The notes beneath the pieces are model-generated. The model was not told the DNA's origin. It searched no databases and worked only from the letters and a program-made list of their open reading frames with translations. Below, piece after piece: positions 8,853 through 17,434 of a DNA stretch of 64,000 nt (position 1 is its first letter; every line of letters starts with the position of its first letter). The position numbers and the translations under genes were made by a program. Origin of the DNA: Streptomyces sp. AC558_RSS880. GTDB taxonomy: Bacteria > Actinomycetota > Actinomycetes > Streptomycetales > Streptomycetaceae. Location: assembly GCF_019049255.1 (NCBI RefSeq), contig NZ_JAGMUJ010000102.1, positions 33,743 through 97,742 on the forward strand, in the 5' to 3' direction.

Positions 8853-9716
8853 TCAGCCCTTGGTGCTGCCCGCGCTGATTCCGGCGATGATGTGCCGCTG
8901 GAAGACGAGGAACAGCGCGACCATGGGGATGCTGGCGATCACCATCGCGGCGATGAGCACGGTCAGCTGGATGTTCTGCGACAGTTGCACGAGGGCCACG
9001 CTGATCGGCTGTTTCCCCGTGTCGGAGAAGACCATCAGCGGCCAGAGGAAGTCCTGCCACACGGCGACCAGCGCGAAGATCGACACCACGCCGAGCACCG
9101 GACGCGACATGGGCAGCACGATCGACCACAGGGTGCGCAGCCTGCCCGCGCCGTCCATCTCGGCGGCCTCGAGCACGTCCCTGGGCAGCTGGTCGAAGAA
9201 CCGCTTGAGCAGGTAGAGGTTGAAGGCGTTGGCGACGGCCGGCAGCCAGATGGCGAGCGGGTCGTTGAGGAGGCCGAGATCCGCCACGGTCAGGTACTTC
9301 GGTACGACCAGGGCCTGGGCCGGGACCATCAGCGTGGCGAGGATGCCGCCGAGGATCAGTGTGCCGAAGGCGGGCCGGAGCTTGGACAGGGCGTAGGCGG
9401 CGGCCGTGCAGAACACCAGCTGGAACAGCCAGGCGCCGGCCGCCTGCACCACCGTGTTCCACAGGTGGGTGGGCAGCTGCATCAGCTCCCAGGCGTCGGT
9501 GTAGCCGCTGGTGCTCCAGCTCTCCGGGACGAGGGTGGGCGGGGTGCGCGCCACCTCGTCCGGTGACTTCATCGCACCGCTCGCCATCCAGTAGACGGGG
9601 AAGAGGAAGGCGAGCGCGAAGAGCACGACGACGCCGGTGAACACGGTCCAGTAGACGGCCCTGCCGCGCGGGCGGGCCAGCACGGCCGGGGAGACGAGGG
9701 TACGGGTGCTGCTCAC
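8853..9716 (-). CDS. Carbohydrate ABC transporter permease (MalG/AglG type)
   Basis: 287 aa with six predicted membrane segments and the EAA coupling loop EAAEMDGAGRLRTLWSIVLP. The GTG start at 9716 overlaps the stop of the other permease (GTGA). The ATPase is not encoded here; in Streptomyces a shared MsiK-type ATPase commonly serves such sugar importers, so its absence is expected. Confidence 0.9.
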   Translation of the reverse strand: MSSTRTLVSPAVLARPRGRAVYWTVFTGVVVLFALAFLFPVYWMASGAMKSPDEVARTPPTLVPESWSTSGYTDAWELMQLPTHLWNTVVQAAGAWLFQLVFCTAAAYALSKLRPAFGTLILGGILATLMVPAQALVVPKYLTVADLGLLNDPLAIWLPAVANAFNLYLLKRFFDQLPRDVLEAAEMDGAGRLRTLWSIVLPMSRPVLGVVSIFALVAVWQDFLWPLMVFSDTGKQPISVALVQLSQNIQLTVLIAAMVIASIPMVALFLVFQRHIIAGISAGSTKG

Positions 9717-10666
9717 GCGGCCTCCTCTCCGGAGCGGGTGAGGCGGAGGTAGACGGCGGAGAACGCGCCGAGCAGGGCGAGGAGCATCACGCTCAGCGCA
9801 CAGGCGCCGCCGAAGTCGTTGTAGAGGAAGGCGTACTTGTAGATGAGGTAGAGGACGGTCACGGTGGCGTTCTCGGGGCCGCCGCCGGTGATCACGAAGG
9901 GCTCGGTGAACACCTGCATGGTGGCGATGATCTGGAGCAGCATCAGCATGAGGATGACGAACCTGGTCTGCGGGACCGTCACGTGGCGGATGCGCTGGAG
10001 CAGGCCCGCTCCGTCCAGTTCGGCGGCCTCGTACAGCTCGCCGGGGATGGACTGGAGCGCGGCGAGGTAGATGAGGACGGTGCCGCCCATGTTGGCCCAG
10101 GTGGCGACGATCACCAGGGAGACCAGGGCGGTGTCGGCGCCGTTGGACCAGTTCGAGGTGGGCAGGTGGAGGAAGCGCAGCGCCTCGTTGGCGAGGCCGG
10201 CGCCCGGATCGTAGAACCACTTCCACAGCAGGGCGCTGACCACCGGCGGGATCATCACCGGCAGGTAGACGACGACCCGGAAGAACGCCTTGGCGTGCCT
10301 CAGTTCGTTCAGGACGAGGGCGAGCACGAAGGGGATCGCGAAGCCGATCAGCAGGGCGAGCAGGGTGAAGGTGAGCGTGTTGCGCCAGGCGGCGCCGAAC
10401 TCGGGGTCGTTCAGGACCCGGGTGAAGTTGGCGGTGCCGACCCATTCGGGGTCGGAGCCCGGCGTGTACTTCTGGAAGGCGATCACGACGGCGCGGATCG
10501 CCGGGTACCAGGAGAACAGGGCGAAGCAGACGAGCCCGCCGAGGAGGAAGCCGTAGGCGCGCAGATGGTCGGTGAGGCGGCGCCGTCTCCGGTCCCCTGC
10601 CGGGGACGGCGCCTTCACCGGTCGGACCCGCACGGCCGCGGCCGGCCGTTCAACCGTCTTCGTCAC
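9713..10666 (-). CDS. Carbohydrate ABC transporter permease (MalF/AglF type)
   Basis: 317 aa. A basic N-terminus (about 35 residues) precedes six membrane segments, and the coupling loop is EAAELDGAGLLQRIRHVTVP. It is separated by 3 bp from the binding protein gene upstream and overlaps the next permease by GTGA, so the four genes form one operon. Confidence 0.9.
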   Translation of the reverse strand: MTKTVERPAAAVRVRPVKAPSPAGDRRRRRLTDHLRAYGFLLGGLVCFALFSWYPAIRAVVIAFQKYTPGSDPEWVGTANFTRVLNDPEFGAAWRNTLTFTLLALLIGFAIPFVLALVLNELRHAKAFFRVVVYLPVMIPPVVSALLWKWFYDPGAGLANEALRFLHLPTSNWSNGADTALVSLVIVATWANMGGTVLIYLAALQSIPGELYEAAELDGAGLLQRIRHVTVPQTRFVILMLMLLQIIATMQVFTEPFVITGGGPENATVTVLYLIYKYAFLYNDFGGACALSVMLLALLGAFSAVYLRLTRSGEEAA

Positions 10667-10669
10667 CGG

Positions 10670-12013
10670 TCAGCTCCGGGCCAGGATGCCGTCGATCTTG
10701 CCGGAGGCGTCCTTCAGGAGCCGGTCGATGTCCGCGTCCTCCTTGGTGAGGACGGCGGAGACGACACCGTCGAGGACGGAGTAGAGCTGCTGGGCGTGCG
10801 GCGGCTCGATCTTCATCTCCAGTTGCCGGCTGCCGTCGAGGAAGGACTGGTAGTTCTCCACCGGGACGTTGGCGTTGGCCTTCTTGACCTGCTGGTCCTT
10901 GGCGTCTGCGGCGCCGGTGAACAGGCGGGGCTCGGGCAGGCCGACCGGGGCGTCGTTCTTCTTGGCGCGGGCGTAGTCGCCGAGGAAGCCGTCGCCGGGG
11001 GTGAGGAACATGTGGTCCAGCCACTTGAGGCCGGCCCGGATCTGCTCGGGTGAGGCGTTCTTGTCGAACATGTAGCCGTCGCCGCCGATGAGGGTGCCCT
11101 CGCCGCCGGGCATGGGGGCGAGGGCGATGTTCTCGTACTCGGCGCCCTTCTCCTTGACGAGGATCGGGATGTTGTCGGGGGCGGCGAGGTACATGCCGAG
11201 CTTGCCGGCGCCCATCATCTGCTGGACGTCGTTGATGACGAGCAGTTGCTTGCTGCCCATCGACTCGTCCTTCCACCGCATGTCGTGGAGGGTCTGGAGC
11301 ACGGCGCGGCCCTCGGGGGTGTCGACGGTGGCCTTCTTGCCGTCGGCGCTCACCACGTCGCCGCCCTGGGAGTAGAGCTCGGCGGTGAAGTGCCAGCCGC
11401 CCTGGTTCTGGGCGCTGTAGTCGGCGTAGCCGACGGTGCCGTCGCCGAGTGCGGCGATCCTCTTGGCGGCGTCGCGGACCCCGTCCCAGGTGGTGGGCGG
11501 CCGGTCCGGGTCGAGTCCGGCCTTCTCGAAGAGTTCCCGGTTGTAGATCAGGCCCATCGAGTAGCCGGTGCGCGGGATGCCGTAGACCTTGCCGTCGACG
11601 GTGTAGATGTCCCGCAGCTGCTGCTGGATGGTGTCGTAGCTCTTCAGCTCCTTGACGTACGGGGTGAGATCGGCCGCCTGGCCGATGTCGACGACGTGCC
11701 GCGCGTCGGTGAAGTAGGTGTAGAAGACGTCCTCCATCTGCCCGCCGGCGAGCTTGGCGTCGAACGTCTTCGGGTCCTGGCAGGGGAACGCGTCGTGCGG
11801 GACGACGTCGATGTCCGGGTTCTTCTTCTCGAAGGCGGCGACGTCCTCCTCGAAGAACTGGCGGTCGACCTTGGCGCTCTTGGGCGGCATGCAGTTGACC
11901 GTGATGCGGGTCTTGCCGCCGGCGGCTTCGTCGTCGTTCGACCCGCACGCGGTGAGCGTGAGCGCGCCGACGCCTAGCGCGACGAGGGTACGACGGATCC
12001 CGGTGCTTCTCAT
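10670..12013 (-). CDS. Sugar ABC transporter substrate-binding lipoprotein (AglE type)
   Basis: 447 aa. The leader ends in the lipobox LTAC (C23), then a family-1 extracellular sugar-binding domain. The ATG at 12013 is chosen because AAGGGG lies upstream at good spacing and the leader then begins with MRSTGIRR; the longer ORF would add 22 residues before the leader. First gene of the alpha-glucoside importer operon, directly downstream of the LacI regulator gene. Confidence 0.9.
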   Translation of the reverse strand: MRSTGIRRTLVALGVGALTLTACGSNDDEAAGGKTRITVNCMPPKSAKVDRQFFEEDVAAFEKKNPDIDVVPHDAFPCQDPKTFDAKLAGGQMEDVFYTYFTDARHVVDIGQAADLTPYVKELKSYDTIQQQLRDIYTVDGKVYGIPRTGYSMGLIYNRELFEKAGLDPDRPPTTWDGVRDAAKRIAALGDGTVGYADYSAQNQGGWHFTAELYSQGGDVVSADGKKATVDTPEGRAVLQTLHDMRWKDESMGSKQLLVINDVQQMMGAGKLGMYLAAPDNIPILVKEKGAEYENIALAPMPGGEGTLIGGDGYMFDKNASPEQIRAGLKWLDHMFLTPGDGFLGDYARAKKNDAPVGLPEPRLFTGAADAKDQQVKKANANVPVENYQSFLDGSRQLEMKIEPPHAQQLYSVLDGVVSAVLTKEDADIDRLLKDASGKIDGILARS

Positions 12014-12149
12014 CGGTGGACCCCTTACGGGACAGGAGCGAGTGAACCCCTCGGAACAGGAGCGGTGGGCGGGGCACACTCAAGCACCGACGACATCGGT
12101 CCGCAAGATGTCGCGCAGAATCTGAAATTATTCGACAGTGGAGCGGGGT

Positions 12150-13148
12150 TCAGGAACGGGGTGCCTGGGCGGTCGACCCCCGTACCACCAGCTCGGGTTC
12201 GAACAGCAGCTCCTCGGGGGCCACCGCACTGCCGCTGATCTGCGCGTTCAGCAGTTCCACCACCGCCTTGCCCATGGCCTCGATGGGCTGCCGGACGGTG
12301 GTCAGCGGGGGCTCGGTGCAGTTCATCAGCGCCGAGTCGTCGTAGCCGACGACGGATATCCGCCCGGGCACGTCGAGCCCCTTGCGGCGGGCGGCCCGTA
12401 CGACACCGAGGGCGAGGGGGTCGCTGGCGCAGATGAAGCCGGTGACGCCCCGCTCGATGAGCCGGGAGGCGGCGGCGTGACCGCCCTCGATGGAGAACAT
12501 GGCGCGGGCGACGTGCTCTTCGGGCACCTCCCCCGCGACCGCGCGGGCGGCGGCCAGCTTGCGGGCCGAGGGCATGTGGTCGCCGGGACCGAGCACCAGC
12601 CCGATGCGCTCGTGCCCGAGCGAGGCCAGGTGCCGCCAGGCCTGCTCCACGGCCACGGCGTCGTCGCACGAGACGGCGGGGAAGCCGAGGTGCTCGATCG
12701 CCGCGTTGACGAGGACGACCGGGATGTTGCGCTCGGCGAGCCGCCGGTAGTGGTCGTGGGGCGCGTCGGCCTGGGCGTAAAGGCCGCCGGCGAACACCAC
12801 ACCGGACACCTGCTGCTGGAGCAGCAGGTCCACGTAGTCCGCCTCGGAGACGCCGCCCCGGGTCTGGGTGCACAGCACCGGCGTGAGGCCGAGCTGGGCC
12901 AGCGCGCCGCCGATGACCTCCGCGAAGGCCGGGAAGATCGGGTTCTGCAGCTCGGGCAGGACCAGGCCGACCAGCCGGGCGCGTTCACCGCGCAGTTGGG
13001 TGGGCCGCTCGTAGCCGAGCACGTCCAGGGCGGAGAGCACCGCCTGCCGGGTGGCCTCGGAGACCCCCGGCTTGCCGTTGAGCACCCGGCTGACCGTGGC
13101 CTCGCTGACCCCGACCTTCTTCGCCACCACAGCAAGTCGTCGTGTCAT
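12150..13148 (-). CDS. LacI-family transcriptional regulator of the alpha-glucoside operon
   Basis: 332 aa with an N-terminal HTH (residues 4-24, VAKKVGVSEATVSRVLNG) and a periplasmic-binding-like sugar domain. It is transcribed toward the importer genes (136-bp gap) and carries a 19-bp palindrome directly upstream, so it probably represses itself and the aglEFGA-like operon until an alpha-glucoside is present. The gap at 12014-12149 contains a short AT-rich patch (around 12119-12133) that could be the separate importer promoter. Confidence 0.88.
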   Translation of the reverse strand: MTRRLAVVAKKVGVSEATVSRVLNGKPGVSEATRQAVLSALDVLGYERPTQLRGERARLVGLVLPELQNPIFPAFAEVIGGALAQLGLTPVLCTQTRGGVSEADYVDLLLQQQVSGVVFAGGLYAQADAPHDHYRRLAERNIPVVLVNAAIEHLGFPAVSCDDAVAVEQAWRHLASLGHERIGLVLGPGDHMPSARKLAAARAVAGEVPEEHVARAMFSIEGGHAAASRLIERGVTGFICASDPLALGVVRAARRKGLDVPGRISVVGYDDSALMNCTEPPLTTVRQPIEAMGKAVVELLNAQISGSAVAPEELLFEPELVVRGSTAQAPRS

Positions 13149-13169
13149 GCGCGCAAGAGTAACGCAAGA

Positions 13170-13188
13170 AACGCAAGCCGCTTGCGTT
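13170..13188. promoter_or_regulatory. 19-bp perfect palindrome, LacI-type operator
   Basis: AACGCAAGC-C-GCTTGCGTT is a perfect dyad around a central base, 22 bp upstream of the LacI regulator gene. Two further GCAAG half-sites lie at 13151-13158 and 13161-13168. Size and symmetry fit a LacI-family operator. Confidence 0.75.
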
Positions 13189-13205
13189 CACGCGCAAATT
13201 CGTCG

Positions 13206-13865
13206 TCAAGGCGCCGCCCAGAGCCCTCGGACGTGCCCGAGGTGGCGGGTCATCACGGTCCGTACGGCCTCCGTGTCCCGGGCGAGCAGCGCGTCGAGCA
13301 GCTCCAGGTGCTCCTCGGCCGACGCCTCCAGCCGCCCCTGCTCCACCAGCGCGGTCAGCCCGTACAGACGTGCGCGCCGGCGCAGGTCCCGGACCACCTC
13401 GACCAGGTGACCGTTGCCGGCGAGCGCCAGCAGGCCCAGGTGGAAGCGCTGGTCGGCCTCGATGTACGCGATGAGGTCACCGGCCGCGGCGGCGGTGACG
13501 ATCTCCTCGGCGACCGGGCGCAGCGCCTCCAGGGCCACCCGGTCCGCGGTGGCGGCCAGGTGGGCCGTCGTCGGGATCTCGATGAGCGCGCGGATGTGGG
13601 TGTACTCGTCGAGCTGCCGGTCGGAGACGGCGGTGACCCGGAAGCCCTTGTTGGGCACGGTGTCGACCAGCCCCTCCTTGGCGAGGTCGAGCATGGCCTC
13701 GCGCACGGGGGTGGCGGAGACACCGAAGCGTGCGGCGAGCCCGGGGGCCGAGTACACCTCGCCGGGGCGCAGTTCCCCGGCGATCAGCGCGGCCCGCAGC
13801 GCGTCCGCGACCCGCTCGCGGTAGCTGGGCCTGCGGCCGCCCAGGTCGGAGAGGGCGGTGTTCAC
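13206..13865 (-). CDS. GntR-family (FadR/FCD) regulator of hydroxyproline genes
   Basis: 219 aa: a winged HTH at about residues 15-75 (APGLAARFGVSATPVREAML) and an all-helical FCD ligand domain. The GTG start overlaps the stop of the epimerase gene (GTGA), so it is the last gene of the hydroxyproline operon and probably its regulator. The operator is not obvious to me upstream of the operon at 18595-18659. Confidence 0.87.
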   Translation of the reverse strand: MNTALSDLGGRRPSYRERVADALRAALIAGELRPGEVYSAPGLAARFGVSATPVREAMLDLAKEGLVDTVPNKGFRVTAVSDRQLDEYTHIRALIEIPTTAHLAATADRVALEALRPVAEEIVTAAAAGDLIAYIEADQRFHLGLLALAGNGHLVEVVRDLRRRARLYGLTALVEQGRLEASAEEHLELLDALLARDTEAVRTVMTRHLGHVRGLWAAP

Positions 13866-14863
13866 AGCACGAATCCCGCCGGGAACGGGTCCCGCGGGTC
13901 CAGCAGGTACTGCGCGGTGCCGGTGATCCAGGCCCGGCCGGTGAAGCTGGGCAGCACCGCCGGGCGGCCGGCCACCTCGGTGGTGCCGAGCAGCCGGCCG
14001 GTGAACCGGGTGCCGATGAAGGACTCGTTCACGAACTCGGTGTGCAGCGGGAGTTCGCCGCGCGCGTGGAGCTGGGCCATGCGGGCGCTGGTGCCGGTGC
14101 CGCAGGGCGAGCGGTCGAACCAGCCGGGGTGGATCACCATGGCGTGCCGGGAGTGGCGGGCGGTGGCGTCGGGAGCGGTCACCTGGACATGGTGACAGCC
14201 GTGGACGGACGGGTCCTCGGGGTGGACCGGTTCGCCGTCGGCGTTGATCGCCTCCATCAGGGACAGTCCGGCCGCGAGGATCTCGTCCTTGCGGGACCGG
14301 TCGAAGGGCAGCCCGAGCCGGTCCAGCGGCAGGACGGCGTAGAAGTTGCCGCCGAAGGCGAGGTCGTAGGTCACCGTCCGCCCGTCGGGCAGGGTCGCCT
14401 TCCGGTCGAGGCCGACGACGAAGGACGGGACGTTGCGCAGGGTCACGGCCGTGGCGGCGCCGTCCTCGACCGCCACCTCGGCGACGACGACCCCGGCGGG
14501 GGTGTCCAGGCGGATGGTGGTGACCGGTTCGACGACCTCGACCATGCCGGTCTCGACGAGCACCGTCGCGACACCGATCGTGCCGTGCCCGCACATCGGG
14601 AGGTAGCCGGAGACCTCGATGTAGACGACGCCCCAGTCGCAGTCGGGCCGGGTGGGCGGCTGGAGGATCGCACCGCTCATCGCCGAGTGCCCGCGCGGCT
14701 CGTTCATCAGGAACCGCTTGATGTGATCGCGGTGTTCGCGGAAGTACAGGCGCCGCTCGTTCATGGTCGCGCCGGGGATGGTGCCGATGCCGCCGGTGAT
14801 CACACGGGTGGGCATGCCCTCGGTGTGCGAGTCGACGGCGTGCAGGACGAGCTTGCTGCGCAT
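13862..14863 (-). CDS. 4-Hydroxyproline 2-epimerase (proline racemase family)
   Basis: 333 aa. Both catalytic cysteines are present: C91 in MCGHGTIG and C254 in SPCGTGTSA. This fits a racemase/epimerase; the related dehydratases have Thr in place of one Cys. It would convert trans-4-hydroxy-L-proline to cis-4-hydroxy-D-proline, the first step of bacterial hydroxyproline catabolism. The neighbouring D-hydroxyproline dehydrogenase subunits and DapA-family deaminase make this reading much more likely than proline racemase. Confidence 0.9.
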   Translation of the reverse strand: MRSKLVLHAVDSHTEGMPTRVITGGIGTIPGATMNERRLYFREHRDHIKRFLMNEPRGHSAMSGAILQPPTRPDCDWGVVYIEVSGYLPMCGHGTIGVATVLVETGMVEVVEPVTTIRLDTPAGVVVAEVAVEDGAATAVTLRNVPSFVVGLDRKATLPDGRTVTYDLAFGGNFYAVLPLDRLGLPFDRSRKDEILAAGLSLMEAINADGEPVHPEDPSVHGCHHVQVTAPDATARHSRHAMVIHPGWFDRSPCGTGTSARMAQLHARGELPLHTEFVNESFIGTRFTGRLLGTTEVAGRPAVLPSFTGRAWITGTAQYLLDPRDPFPAGFVL

Positions 14864-14878
14864 GACCGGGCCCCTCCC

Positions 14879-15769
14879 CTACGCCAGTCCGGCCGCGACG
14901 GCCTTCTCGGTGGCCGCGCGGACGGCCGCCTCCTGACCGGGTTCCAGGGGGACGCGGGGCGGGCGGCAGGGGCCGCCGTGCCGTCCGACGAGGTCCATGG
15001 ACAGCTTGATGGCCTGCACGAACTCCACCCGTGAGTCCCAGCGCAGGAGGGGGTGCAGTCGCCGGTACAGCGGCAGCGCGGTGCCGAGGTCGCCGCCGGT
15101 GGCGGCGCGGTAGAGCTCGACGCAGGACCGGGGCAGCGCGTTCGGGTATCCGGCCACCCAGCCCTTGGCGCCGGCCACGGCGAGTTCCAGCAGGACGTCG
15201 TCCGCGCCGACCAACAGGTCCAGTTCGGGGGCGAGTTCGGCGATCCGGTAGGCGCGGCGGACGTCCCCGGAGAACTCCTTGACGGCCTGGACGTACCCTT
15301 CGCCGTGCAGCCGGGCGAGCAGTTCCGGTACCAGGTCGACCTTGGTGTCGACGGGGTTGTTGTAGGCGACGACGGGGAGTCCGGCGGCGGCGACCTCGGC
15401 GTAGTGGGCGAGGACGGCGCGTTCGTCGGCGCGGTAGGCGTTGGGCGGCAGCAGCATCACGGCCCGGCAGCCGGCCTCGGCGGCCTGCTCGGTCCAGCGG
15501 CGGGCCTCGGCGGATCCGTAGGCGGCGACGCCGGGCATGACGCGCTCCCCGCCGATCGCGGCGACGGCCGTCTCGACGACCCGGGCGCGCTCCTCGGGAG
15601 TGAGCACCTGGTACTCGCCGAGGGAGCCGTTCGGTACGACGCCGTCGCAGCCGTTCTCCACGAGCCAGGCGCAGTGCTCGGCGTAGCGGTCGTGGTCGAC
15701 GGAGAGGTCGTCGGTCAGCGGCAGCGCGGTGGCGACGAGGACGCCGCGCCAGGGACGGTGGTCGGTCAT
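14879..15769 (-). CDS. DapA-family lyase, likely 1-pyrroline-4-hydroxy-2-carboxylate deaminase
   Basis: 296 aa, class-I aldolase-like barrel. The Schiff-base lysine is K164 (QAVKEFSG), the helper Tyr is Y136 (AYNNP) and the carboxylate loop is NGSLGEY (47-53). In hydroxyproline operons this family removes ammonia and water from the dehydrogenase product to give 2,5-dioxopentanoate. The ATG overlaps the stop of the FAD protein upstream (ATGA). The long ORF beyond the ATG is antisense-frame noise. A dihydrodipicolinate synthase role is unlikely in this context. Confidence 0.85.
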   Translation of the reverse strand: MTDHRPWRGVLVATALPLTDDLSVDHDRYAEHCAWLVENGCDGVVPNGSLGEYQVLTPEERARVVETAVAAIGGERVMPGVAAYGSAEARRWTEQAAEAGCRAVMLLPPNAYRADERAVLAHYAEVAAAGLPVVAYNNPVDTKVDLVPELLARLHGEGYVQAVKEFSGDVRRAYRIAELAPELDLLVGADDVLLELAVAGAKGWVAGYPNALPRSCVELYRAATGGDLGTALPLYRRLHPLLRWDSRVEFVQAIKLSMDLVGRHGGPCRPPRVPLEPGQEAAVRAATEKAVAAGLA

Positions 15770-17145
15770 GAGGGTCCTCTCTCGGTCTGCTGTTCGTGCT
15801 GTTCGGCGAGTACGCCCAGCGGCACCGGTCGGGCGAACGGCCGCCGGGACGGGGCGGGTTCGCAGCCGGCGAGGCCCGTCACCGCCGGTTCGCACATCCG
15901 GCCCTGGCACCAGCCCATGCCGGCCCGGGTGAGCAGCTTGACCGTGCGGACGTCCCCGGCCCCGAGCGCGAGGCCCGCGCGGACCTCGCCCGCCGTGACC
16001 TCCTCGCAGCGGCAGACCACGGTGTCGTCGGTGACCCGGTCGGTCCAGTGGGCGGGCGGGGCGTACACGGCGTCGAGGGCGGCCGCGGATCCGCGCAGCC
16101 GGGCGCGGGCCCTGGCGGCCGGGGCCCACGCACCGGGGTCGGGTACGGTGCCCCGCAGCCGGGCGGCGATCGAGCGGCCCGCGATGTGCCCCTCGGCGAG
16201 CGCGAGCGCGGCACCGCCGATGCCGGTGGCCTCCCCCGCCGCCCACACACCGGGGACGTCGGTGCGCTGTTCCGCGTCGACGGCCACGGTGAGTCCGTCG
16301 AGGCGGCAGCCGAGGCTCTCGGCGAGGTCGGTGTGCGGGAGCATGCCGTGGCTCACCGCGAGGGTGTCGCAGGGCAGCCGGCGTTCGGTGCCGGGCCGGA
16401 CGCGGCCGTGCGCGTCGAGGGCGGCGACGGTGACGCCGGTGAGCCGATGGTCGCCGTGGGCGCGGACGACGGTGTGCCGGGCGAGGAACGGCACGCGGTG
16501 GCGCAGCAGCCGGGCCGCGTACCCGGCGCCCTCGGGCAGCTTGCCGGCCAGCGCTCCGGCGTGCCGCGGCAGGCGGCCCGGGTCCGCGGACTCCACCAGC
16601 GCGGCGACCCGTACGCTCGCCGCCGCGAGCCCGGCCGCCACCGGCAGCAGCAGCGGCCCGGTCCCGGCCACGACGGCGGTCCGGCCCGGTACGACGAGCC
16701 CGCCCTTGAGCATGGCCTGGGCGCCGCCCGCGGTGACGACTCCGGGGAGGGTCCAGCCGGGGAAGGGCAGCACGGTCTCGTATCCGCCGGTGGCCAGCAG
16801 TACGGCGGTGGCGCGCACCTCGACCGACTTCTCCTGCTCCGGTCCGAGCAGCGCGTGCACGGCCGGTCCGTCGGGTGTCCGCTCCACGCACCACACATGG
16901 TGCTCGCCCAGCACGCGCACGGAGCTCGTGGCGAGCCGGTCCCGCAGCCTGGCCCAGGTGCGCCACCGGTGGTGCAGGACCCGGGGGCGTTGCGCGCGCA
17001 GTCCGGCGGCGGGCTGCCGGTAGAACTGCCCGCCCGGTTCGGGAGCCGCGTCGATCAGGGCGACCCGCAGACCGCGCCGGTCCGCCGCGAGGGCCGCGGC
17101 GAGTCCCGCCGGGCCCGCGCCGATCACCGCGAGGTCAGTGCGCAC
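15766..17145 (-). CDS. FAD/NAD-dependent oxidoreductase with BFD-like 2Fe-2S domain, D-hydroxyproline dehydrogenase subunit
   Basis: 459 aa. Rossmann dinucleotide motif GAGPAGLAAA lies near the N-terminus, a second GTGPLLLPVAAG mid-protein, and a C-terminal bacterioferritin-ferredoxin-like cluster has C378, C380, C413 and C418 (CRCEE and WCQGRMC). This is the HcnB/opine-oxidase-A layout found in heteromeric amino-acid dehydrogenases. With the small ferredoxin-like and the DAO-like subunits next door it should form the D-hydroxyproline dehydrogenase complex, passing electrons to the respiratory chain. It overlaps the ferredoxin-like gene by 11 bp. Confidence 0.85.
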   Translation of the reverse strand: MRTDLAVIGAGPAGLAAALAADRRGLRVALIDAAPEPGGQFYRQPAAGLRAQRPRVLHHRWRTWARLRDRLATSSVRVLGEHHVWCVERTPDGPAVHALLGPEQEKSVEVRATAVLLATGGYETVLPFPGWTLPGVVTAGGAQAMLKGGLVVPGRTAVVAGTGPLLLPVAAGLAAASVRVAALVESADPGRLPRHAGALAGKLPEGAGYAARLLRHRVPFLARHTVVRAHGDHRLTGVTVAALDAHGRVRPGTERRLPCDTLAVSHGMLPHTDLAESLGCRLDGLTVAVDAEQRTDVPGVWAAGEATGIGGAALALAEGHIAGRSIAARLRGTVPDPGAWAPAARARARLRGSAAALDAVYAPPAHWTDRVTDDTVVCRCEEVTAGEVRAGLALGAGDVRTVKLLTRAGMGWCQGRMCEPAVTGLAGCEPAPSRRPFARPVPLGVLAEQHEQQTERGPS

Positions 17146-17434
17146 GGCCCGTCCCCTCCTGGCTGCGGATCACGTCGCCCGGCCGGGCCGGGACCAGACA
17201 GGCCCGCTGGTCGGGCCGGTCGTTCACGGTGACCAGGCAGTCGAAGCACACCCCGATCCCGCAGAACACCCCGCGGGGGCGCCCGTCGCCCCGGGTGGTG
17301 CGCCACGAGGTGACGCCGGCGGCCCACAGCACGGCGGCGATCGTCCGGCCGGGCAGCGCCTCGATCCGCCGTCCGTCGAAGGTGACCTCGAAGGCGGGTC
17401 CGGGGCGCGCCCCGGCGAGCTCCAGCGGATTCAC
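17135..17434 (-). CDS. (2Fe-2S)-binding small subunit of D-hydroxyproline dehydrogenase
   Basis: 99 aa, HcnA/SoxX-like. Cluster ligands are C58, C63, C66 and C79 (FCGIGVCFDC then RACL). The GTG start overlaps the stop of the DAO-like gene (GTGA), and the 3' end overlaps the FAD/BFD subunit. It is the electron-transfer subunit between the two flavoproteins. Confidence 0.88.
   Translation of the reverse strand: MNPLELAGARPGPAFEVTFDGRRIEALPGRTIAAVLWAAGVTSWRTTRGDGRPRGVFCGIGVCFDCLVTVNDRPDQRACLVPARPGDVIRSQEGTGRAH

Noticed and set aside
7232..13148. Missing ATPase in the alpha-glucoside importer as an anomaly
   Set aside because: Streptomyces sugar importers commonly share one MsiK-type ATPase encoded elsewhere.
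14879..16966. A 695-residue open frame covering the DapA-family gene
   Set aside because: Only the part from ATG 15769 resembles a protein; upstream it is the shadow of the FAD oxidoreductase in another frame, with Arg/Gly/Pro-rich nonsense.
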